The notes beneath the pieces were generated by a model, which did not search any database, had not been told where the DNA came from, and saw only the letters and a list, made by a program, of their open reading frames with translations. This document shows positions 18,962 to 28,318 of a stretch of 64,000 bases of DNA, one piece after another. Within the stretch, counting starts at the first letter, position 1; every line of letters starts with the position of its first letter. The translations under genes were made by a program, and so were the position numbers. Origin of the DNA: Candidatus Limnocylindrales bacterium (GTDB lineage: Bacteria > Moduliflexota > Moduliflexia > Moduliflexales > JAUQPW01); contig DATMBG010000021.1 of NCBI GenBank assembly GCA_035559535.1, forward strand, positions 162,398 to 226,397, given 5' to 3'.

Positions 18962-21900
18962 ATGGGATTTTTTAAGGCGAATAATTCAGAGAAAAAAGCC
19001 GAGAAATTTATGTTAAAGGGCCAGGACTTATTTAGACGGGGTAAGGAGGAAGAAGCAATCCGAAAATTTGAGCAGGCCGCACTGTTATTGCCCACTTCTC
19101 CCAAACCAAGTTTGTGCCTTGGAAAAGCCCATGCAAAAAGGGGAAATTTCGATCTGGCTCTAAAGCATTATTATAAGGCCCTGTACTTCTGCGATCTTCT
19201 GGAAGAGCCTCACATCCTGTATGAAATCGCACGCATTTATATTCAAATGGGTAAATTTGATCTGGCCGAGGAAAAGTTATTGAAAATCCTGGATCTGAAT
19301 AGCAATTTCGAACCGGCCTGGAGTGGACTCGGTTATGTTTACCAAATCACAGGTCGTCTTTCCAAGGCCATCGAAGCCCAGACTAAGGCTCTAGAATTAA
19401 GAAATCAAGACCTTTCCAATCTCACAGATCTGGCGCAATCTTATGCCCTTCTGGGGGAAAATCAAAAGGCTTCCGAGTTGTTGAGAACCGCCCTACCCCT
19501 TGCAAAAAAATCGGGAAATGCTTACTGGATCGAGAAAATTTCCTTGGGGTTAAAGGAGATGGAATTTCGGGATGGAACCGAGTTAGGGATTAAAGATCGA
19601 CTGTATATCGATCAAGAAATCCTCTGTCTGGGGGGAGATCGGGATGATGGGATTCAAATCCCGATTTATCATAACTATGAACTTCAATATACGGACTTTG
19701 CCCGATTCGTCCAGCGATTTCTGGCCTTTAAAAGGGTCTTCAAATGGAACATTACCTGTACCGCCTTTCAAGATAAAGAGTCTTTACCCCTGGCTACTGC
19801 CCTGGCCTGCTTAATGGAGATTCCGGTTAAAAGTGTCTCCAAGGTACAAAGTTCGGATCGGGTTTTGCTGTGCTATACCCTCTTAAAAGAATTGGATTCC
19901 CTGGCCACGACCCTCTCAAAATTAGGTAAAAAATCCAAAAGTATTATCTCCTTTGCCGCAGCCGTTGTCTTTCCGGTGATCCCAGAAAGACCTCTACCGG
20001 ATATTATCGGTATTCCGGTCAGTGGTGAAGTTTCTTTACCCTGGACGGATCGCCTTCTGAACGGAGAGACAACCACTTCTTCATCGCCGATTCGAGAAAA
20101 TCGTTTTTTCCGCCCGCGCCACGCTTCCCCGGCGACCCAGGAAACCGGCTCTTCAAGTCCCCAAACCGATATCTCTCAAAATATCCTGACCGCTTTATAT
20201 AATATTTTGGAGGATCGAAATTTAGAGGCCCAGATTTCCTACTATTTTTTGAATCATCCCCAGATTCGGGACCATTTAAAAACCCCTTCCCTTCATCGAA
20301 GTCCCTCGGAGATAACCAAAGCCTTAACCCGGGAAATGAATGAGGAAACTATCATTGAGAATCTCTCGTCCCACAATAAAGGGAGGATTCTATCGGTTGT
20401 TGGATGTATGACCGAGCAACATCTCCAATCTCCCAAAGTGATTGAATCCTTAAAGAAGGCTTACCTCGAAAATCAGGACCCCATGGTTCGAAATTTTCTG
20501 GGCAAATTGTTGATGAATGTCCGGGACGATGAGGGATTAGATTACCTGATTAAGATTTTTCTAAATTCTCGGGCCGAAGTCCTTAAAGGGGAAACCCAGC
20601 AGGTTCAGAATTCTGCACTTTCTCTAAGAAGAGCGGCCATTCAGGACATCATTACCAGTAACCACCGAAGAGTGGCCGATGTTATTTATCGGGCTTTGAA
20701 GGATCCAGATGAAGAAATCCGCTATGCGGCTACCCAGGGACTGGATAAGTTAGAGCCTGCACCTAAAACTACCCAACTGGTTCTCCAACTCTTAAAGGAT
20801 AGTCCCCGAATTTGTTGTGCCGCTTTGCAGTACCTGAGTAAAAATGAACGGGAAACTTTACTGGATCACCTTCCTACCCTTTTGCGGCATGAGCAGCCGG
20901 TGGTTGTCTATGAAACTTTGAAGGTCATTAAAGATCTGGGGGCTGAGGTAACCAACCGGTTGTCCTTACTTCCCCATGTGGTCAGACTCCTTTCCCATTC
21001 CGATCTGAACCTCATCCGGGAAGCGGTAGGGGTCCTCGGAGCCATAGGAGATGTAGATTCCGGAAGGTACCTGTTTCCTCTTCTGGAACATGAAAATCCT
21101 GAAGTAAAAAAAGCGGTTATTAACAGTCTGGTAAAAATAAACGGAACGGGAGCAACCCTCTTTCTGTTAGAATGGCTCAAGAAGGAAATCCCGGAAATAA
21201 AAGGTAAAATCATCGAATTATTGGGAGAGGCCGGCTCCGAGGAAGTTACCCAATCGGTTATTGAATGTGTAGAGGAAGATCCCGAAAATTTGGAGCTTCG
21301 GATCGCAGCCATCCGGTATCTTAAAAAGTTCAAGGATCGTAAATCTCTCCCCTTCATTCGGAAAATGTTGAAGAGGGAGAAGGATGAAGATGCCCTGGTT
21401 GACATGATCCAAATCCTGGATGAAATTGGAGAAGAAGAAGATATAGAACTTCTTACTTCTCTGCTGGCTTCCTCTCCCAGGGTTCAGTTTAAGGCCGCAG
21501 GAGTCCTCTACAAGAAAGGAAGAGAAAAATATTTTGAGATCCTGGAAGATGGGATTCGATCTAAAAAGCTCTCCATGAATCTGGAAGCGGTAAAAATCCT
21601 GGGGGAGATCGGAGACAGTCGGAGCCTAGAAAAGCTTTTTGAAGCTTTTAAGAAACGGGATATTCAATTGGATGAACGGATTGTGGAGATCCTTTATAAG
21701 CATAAAGATCAGACCACGCTATTACCCCTTGTTCAAGAATCTACAGAAACAGACCAGGAACCCCAGAAAGTGGATATCGAAGGAATCCTCCGGGTTGCCC
21801 AAGGCGGCACCCTACGAGAAACCTCTTATAAGGCCCTATTAATACTCGAGCAGTTTATTGGAAATAAAGTCATGAAGATCGTAAAAGATTTGCTAAAACC

Positions 21901-22078
21901 CGGGGTGGACTATAAACTTAAATGTAATGCGCTTCAGTTTTTAAGTAAGCATAAAGCAGAGCAGAATCGACGGCTTATAGAACAAATGCTGGAAGATGAA
22001 AATATCTACGTGGTTAATACAGCGCGGAAGTTGCTCATGCAGGGAAATTCGTCTGTTACCCGTTGTGTGGAAAGCTAA
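18962..22078 (+). CDS. Large TPR and HEAT-repeat scaffold protein
   Basis: 1038-residue protein without signal peptide. Residues about 15-200 form tetratricopeptide repeats (DLFRRGKEEEAIRKFEQAAL; YYKALYFCDLLEEPHILYEI; KAIEAQTKALELR). Residues about 205-370 are a domain I do not recognise, followed by a Ser/Pro/Thr-rich linker. About 410-1038 is a long alpha solenoid of HEAT/PBS-lyase-like repeats (DPDEEIRYAATQGLDKL; HENPEVKKAVINSLVKI; REAVGVLGAIGD). GAGG five bases before this ATG favours it over the ATG one codon earlier and the TTG at 18944. It leads the tol genes and may be a scaffold for envelope or polar assemblies; function unknown. Confidence 0.8.
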   Translation: MGFFKANNSEKKAEKFMLKGQDLFRRGKEEEAIRKFEQAALLLPTSPKPSLCLGKAHAKRGNFDLALKHYYKALYFCDLLEEPHILYEIARIYIQMGKFDLAEEKLLKILDLNSNFEPAWSGLGYVYQITGRLSKAIEAQTKALELRNQDLSNLTDLAQSYALLGENQKASELLRTALPLAKKSGNAYWIEKISLGLKEMEFRDGTELGIKDRLYIDQEILCLGGDRDDGIQIPIYHNYELQYTDFARFVQRFLAFKRVFKWNITCTAFQDKESLPLATALACLMEIPVKSVSKVQSSDRVLLCYTLLKELDSLATTLSKLGKKSKSIISFAAAVVFPVIPERPLPDIIGIPVSGEVSLPWTDRLLNGETTTSSSPIRENRFFRPRHASPATQETGSSSPQTDISQNILTALYNILEDRNLEAQISYYFLNHPQIRDHLKTPSLHRSPSEITKALTREMNEETIIENLSSHNKGRILSVVGCMTEQHLQSPKVIESLKKAYLENQDPMVRNFLGKLLMNVRDDEGLDYLIKIFLNSRAEVLKGETQQVQNSALSLRRAAIQDIITSNHRRVADVIYRALKDPDEEIRYAATQGLDKLEPAPKTTQLVLQLLKDSPRICCAALQYLSKNERETLLDHLPTLLRHEQPVVVYETLKVIKDLGAEVTNRLSLLPHVVRLLSHSDLNLIREAVGVLGAIGDVDSGRYLFPLLEHENPEVKKAVINSLVKINGTGATLFLLEWLKKEIPEIKGKIIELLGEAGSEEVTQSVIECVEEDPENLELRIAAIRYLKKFKDRKSLPFIRKMLKREKDEDALVDMIQILDEIGEEEDIELLTSLLASSPRVQFKAAGVLYKKGREKYFEILEDGIRSKKLSMNLEAVKILGEIGDSRSLEKLFEAFKKRDIQLDERIVEILYKHKDQTTLLPLVQESTETDQEPQKVDIEGILRVAQGGTLRETSYKALLILEQFIGNKVMKIVKDLLKPGVDYKLKCNALQFLSKHKAEQNRRLIEQMLEDENIYVVNTARKLLMQGNSSVTRCVES

Positions 22079-22150
22079 CCCCCAAGCCCATGGTTTTGAT
22101 TTTAAAGTAACCAACAAGGAACAACGGGCAGCAGACAACAGGTAAAACCG

Positions 22151-22867
22151 ATGTTACAGACTTTCCAAACCCTTGATATCGTCGAAATGATTCAGCAGGC
22201 GGGCATCGTAGCCAAGATGGTCCTGCTACTTCTGGTTCTCATCTCTATTTTTTCCTGGGCTATTATTCTTCTTAAATTCAAGATCCTGACCACATCCCAA
22301 CGAGAATCCCGGAAGTTTTTATCTATTTATGAAGAAAATAAGGATTTTGCCGACCTTTACTCCAGTTGCAATATGTTACGGAAAGGCTCCCTGGTTAAGT
22401 TATTTAAGGCAGCTTATCTGGAACTCCAGCAAATAAGAAAGGATATTCTCTCTAAGAAAATAGCCGGAGACCTTAACCTGAAGAGCGATGTGGCCGACTG
22501 GATAGAAGATCTTAGCGATCTTCTTCAGCGGGTTCTGCTGACCGAAACGGCTTCTCTGGAAAGATATCTGGTATTTTTGGCTACCATAAGTACCTCCGCC
22601 CCTTTAATCGGATTGTTCGGTACGGTTTGGGGCGTTATGAATGCTTTCCGCAGCATTGGAGGTCAGGGATTTGCCAGCATTGGAGCGGTAGCCCCCGGTA
22701 TTGCAGAGGCTCTGGTAACCACCGTTGCAGGACTGGCTACGGCCATTCCGGCTGCCATCTTTTACAATTATTTTATTAATAAAGTGCGACTTTATTCTCT
22801 GGAAATGGAGGCATTTTCCTCTGAGTTGACCAGCGTTATTAAGCGAGAACTGAAGGGAATGAAATAA
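22151..22867 (+). CDS. tolQ: TolQ, proton-channel subunit of the Tol system
   Basis: 238-residue inner-membrane protein of the TolQ/ExbB/MotA family. The first span (MVLLLLVLISIFSWAIILLK) is followed by a large cytoplasmic loop and two more spans, with the conserved TSAPLIGLFGTVWGVMNAF and APGIAEALVTTVAGLATAIPA. With TolR it uses the proton gradient to drive TolA during outer-membrane constriction at division. It is the first of the compact tolQ-tolR-tolA set, four bases from tolR. Confidence 0.95.
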   Translation: MLQTFQTLDIVEMIQQAGIVAKMVLLLLVLISIFSWAIILLKFKILTTSQRESRKFLSIYEENKDFADLYSSCNMLRKGSLVKLFKAAYLELQQIRKDILSKKIAGDLNLKSDVADWIEDLSDLLQRVLLTETASLERYLVFLATISTSAPLIGLFGTVWGVMNAFRSIGGQGFASIGAVAPGIAEALVTTVAGLATAIPAAIFYNYFINKVRLYSLEMEAFSSELTSVIKRELKGMK

Positions 22868-22871
22868 CCCT

Positions 22872-23303
22872 ATGCAAAGAAAAGAGCATCACACCCTGGC
22901 CGAAGTTAATATCATCCCTCTGGTCGATGTGGTTTTTGTTTTACTCATTATTTTTATGGTTACAGCCCCCATGATGCATCGGGGTATCGATGTGCAATTA
23001 CCCCAGGCGGGGGTAGGGGCCATGGGGCCCGAGGAAAAACTGATTATCACCATCACCGGGGATCGGCAGGTTTATCTCAATGACCGCCCGGTTTCCCTAG
23101 AAGATCTTCGCGATTTGCTTCAAAATCTAAACTTATCGAAACCCGAAGAGACTGTCTACATCCGTTCGGATCAGTCGGTGCCTTACGGTTTCGTCGTCAG
23201 TACCATCGCGAAGATTAAGGAAGCGGGAATTCAAAAGATAGGCCTGGTAACCAGTCCGGTAACCTCGGAGAAGAAAACAGAAACCGTTAATAAAAAGCGA
23301 TGA
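22872..23303 (+). CDS. tolR: TolR, ExbD-family stator subunit
   Basis: 143-residue inner-membrane protein with a short cytoplasmic start, one membrane span and a periplasmic domain. The proton-path aspartate is Asp19 in NIIPLVDVVFVLLIIFM. The periplasmic part (DRQVYLNDRPVSLEDLRDLL; VYIRSDQSVPYGFVV) matches ExbD/TolR. Its stop overlaps the tolA start by four bases (ATGA). Confidence 0.95.
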   Translation: MQRKEHHTLAEVNIIPLVDVVFVLLIIFMVTAPMMHRGIDVQLPQAGVGAMGPEEKLIITITGDRQVYLNDRPVSLEDLRDLLQNLNLSKPEETVYIRSDQSVPYGFVVSTIAKIKEAGIQKIGLVTSPVTSEKKTETVNKKR

Positions 23304-24544
23304 AGACTCAAGATAAGGGATATAAAGGCCCAGAGATACAAAAGCGCGGAGAGGACCCAGAGATCCGAAGACCCGGGGCCGAAGAAAAAATCTCCGGGTC
23401 CCCAAAGCTTGGAGTCTCCGTGTTACAGGATGTGGTATCTCCACATCCCCAGGCTCCCTCCTCTCAAATATGGAGCATGATCGGGGTCTCTCTTCTGCTT
23501 CATATCCTCTTTGTAGGGATTGTCCTCTTTGCTGCTACCTACCTCCTTAAACAGCAGGGAGTGATTTTCTCAGGGCAAGCCATCACAGTAGGGTTGGTTT
23601 CCGATTCGGATCTGGGAGGTCTTCCTTTAGGAGAATCCCTGACAGGCTCTAAACCGGGCCCGGCTAAATCAAGTTTTGAAGATATTCCGAAACCTGAAGT
23701 CAAAAAGGCTTCCACAGAAACCCCGCAAATAGAGGTTAAAGAACCCATCACACCTCCTGTGGAAAAAAAAGATACACCTGAGAAAAAGGACGAAGTCCTT
23801 CCAACCGGCAAGGAAGCAAAGGTAAAAAAGGATGATCCCAAAACCTCATTTCGAGAGGTCAAGGATATTCCAAAGGTAAAAGACGAACCATCGGCCATTG
23901 CCGAGAAGCAATTTTCTAAACCCCCCAAGAAAACGGAAAAGGCCCCGGCCAGGGTTACAAATCGTGAGGAACGGTCTGCGGTGAGCCCTGTGGAACCACG
24001 CTCGTTTTCCGTTGAGGAAATCAGGGAAAAGCGCTTAAAGCAAATGGCAGAAGTTCTCCCCGAGAAACGACCTCCGCCCATTCCTACCCGAGAGCCAACT
24101 CCGAATCCTCCAGAAGCTCTGCCTCCGACCTCTCAACCGGAAGATAACCCTTCCCTGCGGGGTCAGAGAGTGGAATCCTCAGATGGAAAGATGGGAGGAA
24201 GTTCGGGATCGGCCTCCCTGGAATTAGGAGGAGATTTCCAGCAGGGTTCTCGGGCCCTGGTGAGTTACATGGAATCGGTTACCAATATCATCAGCAATCG
24301 CTGGCTCCCTACCAGTGGAAAGGGTCGGGGAATTATTCAATTTACCATTTTTAAAAGCGGAGAGATCTCCGATCTTCATATTTTAAAATCCTCTGGAGAC
24401 AAAAACCTGGACGAATCCATTTTAAGGGCGGTAGAAGACTCTAATCCTCTTCCCGAATTCCCACCGGAATTACAACAGGAATTGGATCGCCTGAATGATT
24501 CATTCATACGAGTAAAATTTCATTTCGGACGCAGAGTGTCCTGA
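23300..24544 (+). CDS. tolA: TolA/TonB-like energy-transducing protein
   Basis: 414-residue protein bridging inner and outer membrane. One span (SMIGVSLLLHILFVGIVLFA, about 58-78) is followed by a long Lys/Glu/Pro-rich periplasmic rod (about 110-300) and a C-terminal TonB/TolA domain (about 315-410: SYMESVTNIISNRWLP; VKFHFG). The cytoplasmic N terminus is unusually long, about 57 residues against some 12 in E. coli TolA. Its coding DNA is rich in GGAGA/CCCGG motifs and a GACCCGGG/CCGGGTCC inverted pair like the intergenic hairpin spacers, so it may be repeat-derived. Position after tolR supports TolA. Confidence 0.88.
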   Translation: MKTQDKGYKGPEIQKRGEDPEIRRPGAEEKISGSPKLGVSVLQDVVSPHPQAPSSQIWSMIGVSLLLHILFVGIVLFAATYLLKQQGVIFSGQAITVGLVSDSDLGGLPLGESLTGSKPGPAKSSFEDIPKPEVKKASTETPQIEVKEPITPPVEKKDTPEKKDEVLPTGKEAKVKKDDPKTSFREVKDIPKVKDEPSAIAEKQFSKPPKKTEKAPARVTNREERSAVSPVEPRSFSVEEIREKRLKQMAEVLPEKRPPPIPTREPTPNPPEALPPTSQPEDNPSLRGQRVESSDGKMGGSSGSASLELGGDFQQGSRALVSYMESVTNIISNRWLPTSGKGRGIIQFTIFKSGEISDLHILKSSGDKNLDESILRAVEDSNPLPEFPPELQQELDRLNDSFIRVKFHFGRRVS

Positions 24545-24624
24545 GCCTGGAGGATAAGAATAGAAGATCGAGGATAGAAAGTCTGTTTCTTCCTCGATCT
24601 TCAATTTTTAATCCTCAATCCTTC
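24545..24624 (+). repeat. Hairpin spacer between tolA and tolB
   Basis: The left part (GAAGATCGAGGA) pairs with the right part (TCCTCGATCTTC), with further partial pairing outward (GGATAAGAATAG, TTTTTAATCCTC). The whole 80-base gap is this imperfect hairpin and it leaves no Shine-Dalgarno for tolB. Confidence 0.6.
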
Positions 24625-25956
24625 ATGCGTAACTGGAGTAAGTACAGTATTGTTTTTGGCCTCCTCTGCATAGGGGGAATCTTTGGATTTTCATCTCCAG
24701 TACTCGCTCTGGAGTACGAGACTGGTTCCGATATCATAGGAACTAAAAAAATCAAGATCGCCATAGCCCCTATGATATCCTCCCCGAACTCCCAGGCTTC
24801 GGTAGAGGGGCTTTCAGAGGATTTAACGAAGATCCTACGAAACGATTTGGAGATATCCGGATTTTTTGATACGCTGAAAGATAAAACTTCCCTTATTGCC
24901 CAGTTAGATCAATCTGAAAGGGGAACAGAGAATATCAACTTTGATCAATGGCGATCTCAAACCGAAGCCCAGGCCCTGGTCAAGTGTATCCATACCCTTC
25001 AACCGGGTAAACTTTCCCTGGAATGCCGGGTTTACGATACCCAGAAAGCCGCACAAATTTTAGGAAAGGCCTATGAGAGTGATCCTAAACAGACGCGTAA
25101 AGTCATCCATCGATTTGCCGATGAAATCATCTTAAAGTTCACAGGGGAACGCGGCGTCTCGGATACCAGTCTGGCTTTTGTTTCCACACGAAGTAAAAAC
25201 CGGGAGATTTATCGGATCGATTTTGATGGAGAGAACCTCCAACGCCTGACCAACGATCGTTCCATTGTGCTTTCCCCTAGCTGGTCACCGGATGGACGTG
25301 AAATTCTTTATACCAGTTATCGGAATAATAACCCGGATCTTTTCGTTATCAGTGCCAACGGCGGAGAGCCTAAACCCATATCGATACAACCAGGGCTTAA
25401 TCTGGGTGGAAAATGGTCTCCCGACGGAAAACAAATTGCCTTAACCCTTTCAAAGGATGGAAATTCAGAGATTTATGTGATGGATTTGAGTACCCGTAAT
25501 TATCGGAGACTTACCAAAAATCGCTGGAACGATGTCTCACCGTGCTGGTCACCCGATGGAAAACAAATAGCCTTTACCAGCGATGAGTCTGGAACACCTC
25601 AAATTTATGTCATGAATAGCGATGGATCTAATATCCGAAGGCTCAGTTTTATAGGTAACTACAGTGTCTCACCCTCCTGGTCTCCCCGGGGAGATCGAAT
25701 CGCTTTTGCTGCCAGAAAGAATGGAAAATTTGATATTTACACCATCAGCGTAGATGGAAAGAGTCCTCCGCAACAACTAACCTTTGATGCAGGTAATAAT
25801 GAGGATCCGGTCTGGTCCCGAGATGGCCGATATATTGCGTTCCATTCAGACCGGGATGGGGTGAGCGGTATCTATGTCATGAACCAGGATGGCACGAATC
25901 AGCGAAGGGTGACCGATCTCCAGGGGAACGATATGTCTCCGACCTGGTCACCTTAA
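24625..25956 (+). CDS. tolB: TolB, periplasmic beta-propeller protein
   Basis: 443-residue periplasmic protein with a signal peptide (GLLCIGGIFGFSSPVLA, about 13-29), an N-terminal alpha/beta domain (about 35-175: IKIAIAPMISSPNSQ) and a C-terminal six-bladed propeller. Propeller blades are marked by repeats such as SPSWSPDGREI, GGKWSPDGKQIAL, SPCWSPDGKQIAF and DPVWSRDGRYIAF. It binds Pal and OMPs in the Tol-Pal system. No ribosome site is visible before the ATG because the preceding gap is a hairpin element. Confidence 0.96.
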   Translation: MRNWSKYSIVFGLLCIGGIFGFSSPVLALEYETGSDIIGTKKIKIAIAPMISSPNSQASVEGLSEDLTKILRNDLEISGFFDTLKDKTSLIAQLDQSERGTENINFDQWRSQTEAQALVKCIHTLQPGKLSLECRVYDTQKAAQILGKAYESDPKQTRKVIHRFADEIILKFTGERGVSDTSLAFVSTRSKNREIYRIDFDGENLQRLTNDRSIVLSPSWSPDGREILYTSYRNNNPDLFVISANGGEPKPISIQPGLNLGGKWSPDGKQIALTLSKDGNSEIYVMDLSTRNYRRLTKNRWNDVSPCWSPDGKQIAFTSDESGTPQIYVMNSDGSNIRRLSFIGNYSVSPSWSPRGDRIAFAARKNGKFDIYTISVDGKSPPQQLTFDAGNNEDPVWSRDGRYIAFHSDRDGVSGIYVMNQDGTNQRRVTDLQGNDMSPTWSP

Positions 25957-26065
25957 AAGGAGGAAAAGAACAGAAGAAATGGAAGATGGAGAGAATAGGA
26001 GAATGGCAAGAGGAATCTCAGCCCCTCCCATTCTTCTATTCTCCCTTTCTCTCACCCTTTAAACT
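25957..26065 (+). repeat. Hairpin spacer between tolB and cpoB
   Basis: Purine-rich left half (GGAGAGAATAGGAGAATGG) pairs with the pyrimidine-rich right half (CCATTCTTCTATTCTCC). It is another instance of the imperfect intergenic hairpins seen between co-directional genes here. No gene lies inside; pal is absent from this position. Confidence 0.65.
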
Positions 26066-27031
26066 ATGGGCGTGCAAGATCCTTTATCCAAAGTGATTCC
26101 CTGGCTGTGCTTAGCTATCTTACCCTGGGTTCTCACAGGCTGTGGAGGAGCTGCGGCAAAACCCGATGATCCTCTGGTTCAACTTCAACAGCAGATTGCG
26201 GCTTTGCGAAACGATATAAATCAAGATCGTAAAGCAGAAACTGAACGTATGGCCATTGTAGAAAAAAATCGAGCGGATTATCTGGCCGATAGTGAAGAAA
26301 TGAAATCCAAACTTCAAGCCATTGACTCTAAGCTCAATGAATATAATGAACGGATGAATCAACTGGCTGAAAAGCTTGACAATCTGCAAACAAAGTTTAA
26401 TGAGGAATTGGAAAACAGGCAGATGGGAAGAATTCCGACCCCGGGCTATACTCCCCCGACTACAACTAACCCGCAGTCTTCTACTACCGGAACGAGTCCG
26501 GTTACCAATAGCGGTGAAGCAGCCTCTTCCGTAAATCCAATGGGTAATCCCTCCCATGTTAATCCAACACCCCCTACCGGTCAAACGGGTTCATTGCCCC
26601 AGCTACCTTCTGTACCGCCTTCACCAGCAGTTGGGGGGAAATCAGAGGATTTAACCTCTCCAGAACGGCTCTATCAGACCGCTCAAAATGAATACAATCA
26701 GGGTAATTACGATGTGGCCATCGCCGGCTTTCAGAAATATCTGGAGCTCTATCCCAATGCAGAACTGGCCGATCTTGCTCAATACCAAATTGCAGAGGCA
26801 TTCTTCAATCTCAAAGCCTATGAAACGGCCCTTAAAGAATACGATAAGCTTATTAACCTTTATCCTAAAAGTAAGAGATTACCCTGGGCCTATTATAACA
26901 AAGCACAGGCCTTCCTGAAATTGGGCAGGCAACTGGAGGCCACTTCCCATCTACGCTATATCTTGACCCAGTTTCCCAATTCAGAAGTCGCAGAGAAAGC
27001 CAGAGAAGATCTGGCCAGGCTGGGTGGATAA
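26066..27031 (+). CDS. cpoB: CpoB/YbgF-like TPR lipoprotein of the Tol cluster
   Basis: 321-residue protein with a signal ending in lipobox VLTGC (about Cys26), so probably lipid-anchored, unlike E. coli CpoB. It has a coiled coil (about 35-115: LQQQIAALRNDINQDRK), a Pro/Thr/Ser linker (about 120-195) and three TPR units (YQTAQNEYNQGNYDVAIAGF; AYETALKEYDKLINLYPKSK; LGRQLEATSHLRYILTQFP). CpoB links the Tol machine to peptidoglycan synthesis at division. It ends eight bases past the first possible gcvT start, so the glycine genes follow directly. Confidence 0.9.
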   Translation: MGVQDPLSKVIPWLCLAILPWVLTGCGGAAAKPDDPLVQLQQQIAALRNDINQDRKAETERMAIVEKNRADYLADSEEMKSKLQAIDSKLNEYNERMNQLAEKLDNLQTKFNEELENRQMGRIPTPGYTPPTTTNPQSSTTGTSPVTNSGEAASSVNPMGNPSHVNPTPPTGQTGSLPQLPSVPPSPAVGGKSEDLTSPERLYQTAQNEYNQGNYDVAIAGFQKYLELYPNAELADLAQYQIAEAFFNLKAYETALKEYDKLINLYPKSKRLPWAYYNKAQAFLKLGRQLEATSHLRYILTQFPNSEVAEKAREDLARLGG

Positions 27032-27044
27032 AGTTAAAAGAGAA

Positions 27045-28175
27045 ATGAAAAAAACTCCCCTAAATCAGATTCATAAAGCTCTCGGAGCTAAAATGATCGA
27101 TTTTGCAGGATGGGAGATGCCGGTCCAATACACCGGAATCATCGAGGAACATCTCACAACCCGCACGAAGGCCGGACTTTTCGATATCAGCCATATGGGC
27201 GAAATCCTGTTTAAAGGCCCTGGAGCTCTACAGGCCGTTCAGTACCTCACGACGAATCAGGCGGCAAAACTGGTACCAGGCCAGGTTCAATACTCGGCCT
27301 TGCTTTATCCCACAGGAACCTTTGTTGACGATATCACCGTGTATAAATTTAGTGAAGAGCAATTCATGTTCTGTGTGAATGCGGCCAACACAGATAAAGA
27401 TTACGCCTGGATTCAGGAAATTATCTCCCCGAAAAAGCCGGGTTTTGCTCCCGTACAGATTAAAAATATCAGTGATGAGATAGCTCTTCTGGCTTTACAG
27501 GGACCGAAGGCTGCCGAGATTTTACAAAAACTTACAGAAATCGATCTCTCCACCCTTAAATCCTTTCGTTTTATGGAAGGAACGGTGGGAGGGATTAAAA
27601 CCTGGATATCCCGAACCGGCTATACCGGTGAAGATGGATTCGAACTTTATATCCCTTCCGAAGAAGCCAATCCAGAAGACCATCAAGAAAAGGTTATTGA
27701 AGTCTGGAATAAGCTTCTCGAAGTGGGACAGGAGTACGGATTAAAACCGGTTGGTTTGGGGGCCCGGGATACCTTAAGGTTAGAGGCCAGATTGGTTTTA
27801 TATGGAAACGATATAACCGATCAAACGACCCCCTTAGAAGCAGATCTGGAATGGATTGTAAAATATGATAAAGGAGACTTCATCGGGCGGGAAGCTCTCC
27901 TTAAACAAAAGGAACAGGGGATTCAGAAAAAATTAGTTGGATTTGAAATGATCGAAAGAGGAATTGCCCGACCTCACTATAAAATTCTGAAAAGCCAGGA
28001 ACCCATTGGAGAAGTTACCAGCGGAACCTATGCGCCTTATCTGGATAAAAATATAGGACTTGGCTATGTAAAAATAGAATACAGTGAGATCGGCACCGAG
28101 CTGGATATTCTTATCCGGGATAAAAAGGTTAAAGCTAAGATTGTTCCCACGCCGTTCTATAAAAGAAAAAAATAG
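27045..28175 (+). CDS. gcvT: Aminomethyltransferase, glycine cleavage T protein
   Basis: 376-residue tetrahydrofolate-dependent enzyme that takes the methylene group from aminomethyl-lipoyl H protein, releasing ammonia and forming methylene-THF. It shows MIDFAGWEMPVQY, LFDISHMGE, the folate-site region SRTGYTGEDGFELY and the late RDTLRLEARLVLYGNDI. A GTG seven codons upstream overlaps cpoB, but relatives begin around MKKTPLNQIHKALGAKM, so this ATG is preferred. The gene is followed by gcvPA and gcvPB, while gcvH is missing from the run. Confidence 0.95.
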   Translation: MKKTPLNQIHKALGAKMIDFAGWEMPVQYTGIIEEHLTTRTKAGLFDISHMGEILFKGPGALQAVQYLTTNQAAKLVPGQVQYSALLYPTGTFVDDITVYKFSEEQFMFCVNAANTDKDYAWIQEIISPKKPGFAPVQIKNISDEIALLALQGPKAAEILQKLTEIDLSTLKSFRFMEGTVGGIKTWISRTGYTGEDGFELYIPSEEANPEDHQEKVIEVWNKLLEVGQEYGLKPVGLGARDTLRLEARLVLYGNDITDQTTPLEADLEWIVKYDKGDFIGREALLKQKEQGIQKKLVGFEMIERGIARPHYKILKSQEPIGEVTSGTYAPYLDKNIGLGYVKIEYSEIGTELDILIRDKKVKAKIVPTPFYKRKK

Positions 28176-28318
28176 TATGGGAGTGGGAGTGTGTAGGGGC
28201 GATCGGCCGATCGCCCCTACTGGAGTATGGGGGTATGGGAGTGTGGGAGTGGGAAAGAATATACTTCCATACCCCCCTACTTCCATACCCCCACACCCCC
28301 ACACCTCCATACCCCAGG
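28176..28318. repeat. Palindrome and hairpin spacer between gcvT and gcvPA
   Basis: Holds a 28-bp perfect palindrome at 28193-28220 (GTAGGGGCGATCGG then its complement), followed by a larger hairpin in which GGAGTATGGGGGTATGGGAG pairs loosely with CTTCCATACCC...CCACACCTCCATACCCC. The gcvH gene often found here is absent. The spacer keeps an open frame into gcvPA, but its codons are not family sequence. Confidence 0.8.

Noticed and set aside
28235..28318. Extended N-terminus of GcvPA
   Set aside because: The upstream codons translate an intergenic GGTATGGGAG hairpin and family members begin at MRYIPNT.
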